DNA of 64,000 bases, from contig CANUEZ040000107.1 of the NCBI GenBank assembly GCA_948099385.1, positions 3,472,001 through 3,536,000 on the forward strand. The letters run 5' to 3'. A program made the position numbers and the translations under genes. The stretch is from Fasciola hepatica. Lineage: Eukaryota; Platyhelminthes; Trematoda; Plagiorchiida; Fasciolidae. Each line of letters opens with the position of its first letter. The stretch's first letter is position 1. A model generated the notes under the pieces. That model did not search any database. It had not been told where the DNA came from and saw nothing but the letters and a program-made list of their open reading frames with translations. Positions 59,163-64,000 of this stretch are shown here, piece by piece.

Positions 59163-59386
59163 GTCCATTCCTAGTAGTCTGCTTCATGCTTTTGTGAAAC
59201 AGGAAATACTGATCATGACTCCAGACCCCTGGCTGAGTGCGTTCCGGAACACCATCACGTTTATTGATATGAAATCTGAACATTTTGTCATGCAGGTGGG
59301 ACTTAATGTAGACACAATATGCGCATACAATTTCACCTTATCAGAAAACCAAAGAACACTGTGACTTTTGTAACCAGACTGGCACA
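59163..59386 (+). CDS. two exons of an unidentified host gene, 49-nt intron
   Basis: Exon 59163-59295 (133 nt) lies between 'cagatgtctttttcag' and 'ATGCAG|gtggga'. It gives 44 residues including SLLHAFVKQEILIMTPDPWL and FRNTITFIDMKSEHFVMQ. Exon 2 starts at 59345 after 'tttcaccttatcag' in the matching phase 0, reading KTKEHCDFCNQTGT. It either ends at 'ACAG|gtctgg' (59386) or continues to a TGA at 59412. The CxxC pair may bind a metal. Upstream exons were not found; no family is recognised. Confidence 0.45.
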
Positions 59387-59825
59387 GGTCTGGATGGCAC
59401 TATTACTGGACCGTGAACGCGGACGCACAGATGATTGGGAATCACCTGGTTGTTTATTTTATTTTATGCAGAGTATTTACTATTGCAGTGGAGTTCGCAT
59501 ACTACTTACTGAATGAGTAGTTGATTGCGCAAGACACAAGTATGGACAGTAATGGAGCGATAATGGACGTGATTACCACACACAGACTGAACGGAACAAG
59601 ATGGAAAAAGGCATACAAACCATATGGTTGCATTTTCCGATCGGATTACGACTGTCCCCAATTGGACTGTACTGTTGTTATGCAAATAAACATTGTTGTT
59701 ACATTTGGTTGATTTTAGTGGCATCTGAACGAGTGGTTTTCAACAAGCAAACCATTTACCGGGCACATCTTCTGGACTATAGCACTATGACAGGATATGC
59801 AAGCTAATAGTAAACGGGGAAAATA

Positions 59826-60265
59826 TTACAAAATATCTATGAAACTAAACTCAGCATGAGAACGCAGGTTTTGTGCCAAGATCTGCCGGAAGAATTTGTC
59901 AAATATTTGAACCGATGTCGCAATTCGGGGTTTGAAGAGTAATCGCGACATAAATATTTTTGAGGATCATTTTTGCGTATAATGAGGTATTTTAAACATG
60001 GTTTCCGATTTCACTGGAATGGTAGTGTCCTGCTAACGAAACACTGGCCATCGACTGTCGAACGCAGTCCAGCCCGCCGATATTGGCTAAGTTATTCAGA
60101 TTTCGTATCGCTCATAGCAATTCTTTCACCGTAGACAGCTTAAGTAGCTTGCCCATAGCATCGTGGGGAATGAAATGGTCACAATCACCGCCCATTTGGA
60201 CCGCACTAAGCACCACCATGATGTGTGAGTCGTATAGGACAACCAACGTAATCATTACAATACAT
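59826..60265 (-). CDS. possible last two exons of an unidentified membrane or secretory-type gene
   Basis: Exon 60265-60130 follows 'cttcatctctttcag' and contains a hydrophobic stretch (VMITLVVLYDSHIMVVLSAV) and GGDCDHFIPHDAMGKLLKLS. It can be spliced in phase 0 from 'TACG|gtgaaa' to exon 59882-59826 ('aattcttccggcag', ILAQNLRSHAEFSFIDIL, TAA). The open frame also continues upstream of the acceptor, so the exon edges are uncertain. Confidence 0.3.
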
Positions 60266-60809
60266 CTGAAAGAGATGAAGTACGCGCTACCGAGGCGATT
60301 GTGATCAGACTGAATAAGTTTCATCAGCGCGTTCAGAAGCAGCCCGCCAAAGCACTAAACCTTTCAACATGCAACCAATTGATTAATTAGTACTGCTGTA
60401 AAAGCAAATGAGGATAACGGTAACCTCGGAATACAGGGCATAGCATGACATAGCATAGAAGCGTAATGGATGGGAAACCCGTGCATGGACACAAGGCACG
60501 GGCAGAGTGTTAATCGATACCTACGTGTCTAGCTTGATTAATATGCATCTCGGTACACAAATGTTCACATTTATGCGTCATTCACATGTTGAAAAAAATC
60601 TGTTTTGACGTATTAGATCACACAGTGGCTTTCGTGACTGATTTTCTGAGTTCTTTTTACAAAACAACAAGAGTCTAAATGAACAGTAGACTCCCTGCGA
60701 AACCATGAGTGATCCCCAAAACAGTGTGTAAGTCACAGTGTATGTGAAGGTAGCTAGGAGAAAATTCACCAAAACTTCCAAAATACTTCGCAAGAACATA
60801 GGTCGCTGA
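60266..60809. other. no supported gene
   Basis: The hydrophobic minus-strand frame 60578-60889 overlaps the tail of LINE K and is not accepted as an exon. Confidence 0.35.
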
Positions 60810-62110
60810 CAGTTCAGTTTAGCTGAAATAACCATTAACATGCACAGCGTACGGTGACTTCGGTTTCTATTTCTCTGTGACAACCTCAATCGGAATTAAG
60901 TGGGGGAAACAAGAATACAAAACCAGGAGGGAGAGTAAAAAGAGGACTACAAATAGTGGTATCAAGCCCATCAAGAAAGTTTGTAAATACAAGAACGCCA
61001 CTGATCGCGACATCGAGCCATATCATCCAATATACCTGACCATTGAAAAGGATGATCTCTTAGACCCCACCCAGAAAGCTTAACATGCACCGCATAGCCA
61101 AGCCCACTAGTTTAGGCTTTTCAGACTTTTCTTCCACCTCATGAACTGATCACCCTAACTCATCTTCCAACTATTACTCGCCTCAGCAAACACTGCGCGC
61201 CGAGGAATCCTGTCAGAGGACATGCGCAACACATGTCCTAACCATCTTATCCTAGTGATTTCGGGTATTTCATGTAATGATTCTGTTCGTGAGCGTAAGA
61301 CTCTCCGCCAAAACTCAGCATTGCTTATACGGTATTCTCCACCATATTCGATCTATGTTACGATGAAATCGGTGTTCAAATATGGACAACCTCCACGTAT
61401 CCCCTACTTGCAGTGGACATGTTTCTGAAACCATACAGAAGCATTGGTCTGACTACTGCAACGTACACTCGATCGATGATAAATAAACGAATGTCGTGTC
61501 AACGCCACAGATGACTCAGGTTGGCAAAAGCCAAACGAGCCTGCTCTAAATGCAAAGACACCTCATCCGATATGCAACCTACAGGTGAAGTGTAGTTGCC
61601 TGGATAACAAAACTTATATACCTGGTCTGTAGTCTCTCAGATACCTAAATGTTTGGTGTTGGACCAACGCAGTCCTGAAACAGCATCTTACACATTGAAG
61701 GTGCAAAACAAATACCGAATATTGCTACGCGGTCGTTCAAGCTGTTTAGAAAAGCTTGCAACTTATCTGGATCTTCACTTAGAAGAACTAAGTCGTCCGC
61801 ATATTCGAGGTTTGACACTCTTCTACCTGGAAAGTATTCAATACCGCTTTCCTCACACGGTAAAGGATCAGTCACCATGATTATATCAATCGCAGATCTA
61901 AAGATAAAAGTTAAGAGAGAGAGAGAGGGGGCAAGCTTGACGTAGTAAACTCCGGTAAAAGGTCACCGTGAACATGATCATGTGCTAAAATCTATCAGTG
62001 AAGATGTGATCAACACAGCGTCAGCCAGGTCGAAACCTAACTTGATCATCGCGCGAGCACTGTTCGCAAGCGTTGGATAAGCGGTGGAGAATAACAACGG
62101 CGAGCCGTTT
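60810..62110 (-). mobile_element. LINE K, right arm of the second inverted pair
   Basis: On the minus strand it starts in the RT (HRLSNACEQCSRDDQV, about 62080-62040), skips part of the palm, then carries the same sequence as LINE J: EYADDLVLLSEDPDKLQAFL and FGICFAPSMCKMLFQDC. It continues to a 3' UTR ending at about 60810 with a degraded CTGAA-type tail ('agctaaactgaactgt'). The segment 60943-61979 is nearly identical to LINE J; both sides are family-related but clearly diverged. Confidence 0.85.
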
Positions 62111-63545
62111 AAATGCGATAGTAGCACCAGAAGTGCCGGAAATAATAACACAAGAAAGTACCACAACAGACAGACATGCAGCACCCATTATTGACCGCGC
62201 ACTACAAAAAATTCGTTGTAAGTGGTTTTCCTACCTACGTTACATGATCACATCAGTCGCTAACATGAAGACACCTTCGATTCCACGCTGTCTGTGTGGA
62301 AATCGGTCTGACTTCTGGTCAGCTAATGAGAACAAAAGCACCTAACTTGCCAAGATTGTTGTCTGGGGTGAGCATGAAATGTGGGCGCCCTTGTCCATAG
62401 AATCAATTGAAGAAGCAATGAACAGCGTGAAGCATACCGTTATCACTGACAAGGGTTTTTGAATTCTTGTGGCGCAATTCACTGGGTAAGATTGTTATAC
62501 TCCCGGTTTATGTAATGCACCTTATCTTATGAGCAGTTTTTTACTGTGTAGACTTAACGACATTCAACCATGCACTACTCACTTTTAAACGTCAAAACTG
62601 TGAGTCACCGGCAATTATAATTTACTCAGTTGTCACGTGTCAGCCTGGATCTATCCAGAGTGATCGAAAATGTCTTCTCTGGCTTGAAAAAGTGAAACAG
62701 TTGACTGCGGTAGACATTCCAAAGGAGATTTAACCACATCAAATGTGGATTAGGCAACACAGCTATAAGACGAAGTATTAGAAGTTAATATCACAAATTG
62801 TCAGACAACTTCCTAAATAGTAGGAGAGGAAAGTTACGCACCGTCACACACATTCGCGCACATTTAACTTAAATATGTAGATGTTCTTTTTATTTCAAGC
62901 GAGATAAATCCGGGAATCCAGACGACATTTCGGGCGTCTTTCCTGTGAATCTCGGTTTTATGTTGGATGATGCAAATTTTAACAGAGAATGCGACGTCTC
63001 ACGGTTTGTCGAAGGATGTCCCTTTCACATTCAAGTGAGCTGCAAAAGATCGTTTGCCATTCAGATGTACCTTTTAGATCCGCTGCGGTAAAAATGCGCC
63101 AGCCACAAATCGTTGAGACGACGCACTGAGAAAATAGGGTACTAAATTCGTTATTCAATTTTTCTTTCTCAAGTGATTGAAGGTTTTCCAATTCTACCGA
63201 AGACAGAAGCAACAAAACTTTCCATAATCCTGGGACGACTAATTCTAAATAAAAATGTAAATCTAAAGGATGACAGAAAACAGTATTCGACGTTCATAAC
63301 AGTTACATCAACTACTAATCAAGCATTCAGTGTGGCAGTTCTGATTGTCATCTGTCCATAAAAACGATCAGGAAGTGAAAACTGAAGAGCATGCAAACAA
63401 GAGAGGACTACAAATGATCGTATGAGGTACGTGAAGAAAATTTATGAATAAAAGAACGCCAATGCACTCAATCTCCTAAACCCACCCAATTACGTTCTAA
63501 ATGACCGAGTTCACTGGTTAGGGCGTCATGTGTTTCTTTCAGGTC
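62111..63545. other. no firm gene
   Basis: A plus-strand frame at 62073-62345 (PEVPEIITQEST, then WFSYLRYMITSVANMK) is unassigned. On the minus strand 'ccctattttctcag|TGC' at 63127 opens a frame (CVVSTICGWRIFTAADLK) ending at a possible 'AAAG|gtacat' donor at 63070. This is a weak exon candidate. Confidence 0.3.
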
Positions 63546-63549
63546 CTGA

Positions 63550-63905
63550 AGTTCAGTTCAGTTCTTTCAACCATCAACCTCGTATTTTTGTGTTCTGGTT
63601 ATGGGTGCCATCTCGCAGCATCGTCTAGTCGAGAGCAACATGAATAGAAGCATAAAGAGCGAATGAGCAGAAAAGAAATTTGTCAGTGAAAACCATGGAG
63701 ACGAAGAAAGAGCTTTAATACGATCATGCCACTGACCACAGCACCTGGCTGTCACCTAATGTCTCCAGCCATCCAGTGAGCGAGTTTCGTGGGCCCCAAC
63801 CAGGGAGCCTGATATGTCCTACTCGGTCTAGTTCACTGATCAAGGTTCTCAGACCTTTGTTTCATGCCATTGACTGGTCAACTCGACCTACCCTCTAATC
63901 TCTTG
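63550..63905 (-). mobile_element. LINE 3' end fragment (antisense)
   Basis: Begins with the antisense CTGAA tail and 'ctttcaaccatcaacctcgt' and continues through the 3' UTR into the RT C-terminal region (up to about 63900, 'catgccattgactggtcaac', as in LINE H near 40470). 5'-truncated. Confidence 0.65.
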
Positions 63906-63914
63906 TATTGTGGG

Positions 63915-64000
63915 TATTGACTTTTACTACAATCTCAACTATATCATTTTTGACCTTTACTCAACTCGTTTTTCCGTCCACGATTCACAATCGACATGAT
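63915..64000 (+). repeat. copy of the endonuclease-insert repeat, cut by the window edge
   Basis: 'ttactacaatctcaactata' and 'tccgtccacgattcacaatc' align with 'aactacaatctcaaatctc' and 'tgtccacgatttacggtcg' of 10957-11015 (the insert in LINE B) and with its counterpart in LINE C. Confidence 0.55.

Noticed and set aside
60578..60889. Hydrophobic minus-strand frame that seemed to follow a 'gttatttcag' acceptor
   Set aside because: The supposed acceptor is the CTGAA-type tail of LINE K; the frame fuses the element's end to unrelated flank.
1..64000. CRISPR arrays, operons, phage or bacterial genes
   Set aside because: No spaced direct repeats and no long bacterial-type frames; retroelements and spliced exons indicate a eukaryotic nuclear genome.

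Overview
The window looks like nuclear DNA from a flatworm, most likely a digenean trematode. The pointers are decayed APE-type LINEs with RTE/CR1-like RT C-termini, Penelope-like elements with a GIY-YIG endonuclease, a Ty3/Gypsy remnant of the kind seen in flukes (CsRn1-like), and very short introns (40-49 nt) in the few host exons. Base composition is moderate, not as AT-rich as schistosomes. The organism call is inference. No prokaryotic genes, rRNA operon or CRISPR array was seen.

Layout. 1-5.6 kb: a possible exon end at the left edge, a LINE 3' tail, and Penelope-like element PLE-1 (1458-2788) inside ~130-bp inverted repeats. 5.7-9.1 kb: LINE A (+). 10.1-14.1 kb: LINE B (+). 14.1-21.3 kb: a mostly unique spacer holding a three-exon host gene end (16465-16822) and a tRNA-derived SINE (19515-19782). 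21.3-24.5 kb: LINE C (-), a near-identical inverted partner of B. 24.5-25.7 kb: two small LINE fragments forming a hairpin. 25.7-28.7 kb: PLE-2 and PLE-3, both bracketed by inverted repeats. 30.6-32.1 kb: a second SINE and the two last exons of a minus-strand host gene (31771-32135). 32.8-34 kb: LINE pieces. 36.8-46.9 kb: a nest of a Gypsy remnant followed by LINEs I(+), H(-), F(+) and G(-). 48.5-52.5 kb: a minus-strand host gene with a 194-codon coiled-coil exon and a phase-matched downstream exon. 53.5-54.9 and 60.8-62.1 kb: LINEs J(+) and K(-), a second near-identical inverted pair. 56.9-60.3 kb: more host exons on both strands. 62-64 kb: unassigned DNA, then another LINE 3' end.

All recognisable transposon reading frames are broken by stops and frameshifts; F and H are the best preserved. 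The host exons were called by hand from open frames bounded by splice consensus with matching phases. They have no recognised homologues and need transcript support. The recurring theme is inversion: inverted LINE pairs whose high identity stops abruptly inside homologous sequence, inverted repeats around every PLE, and a 203-bp inverted repeat bracketing the coiled-coil exon.
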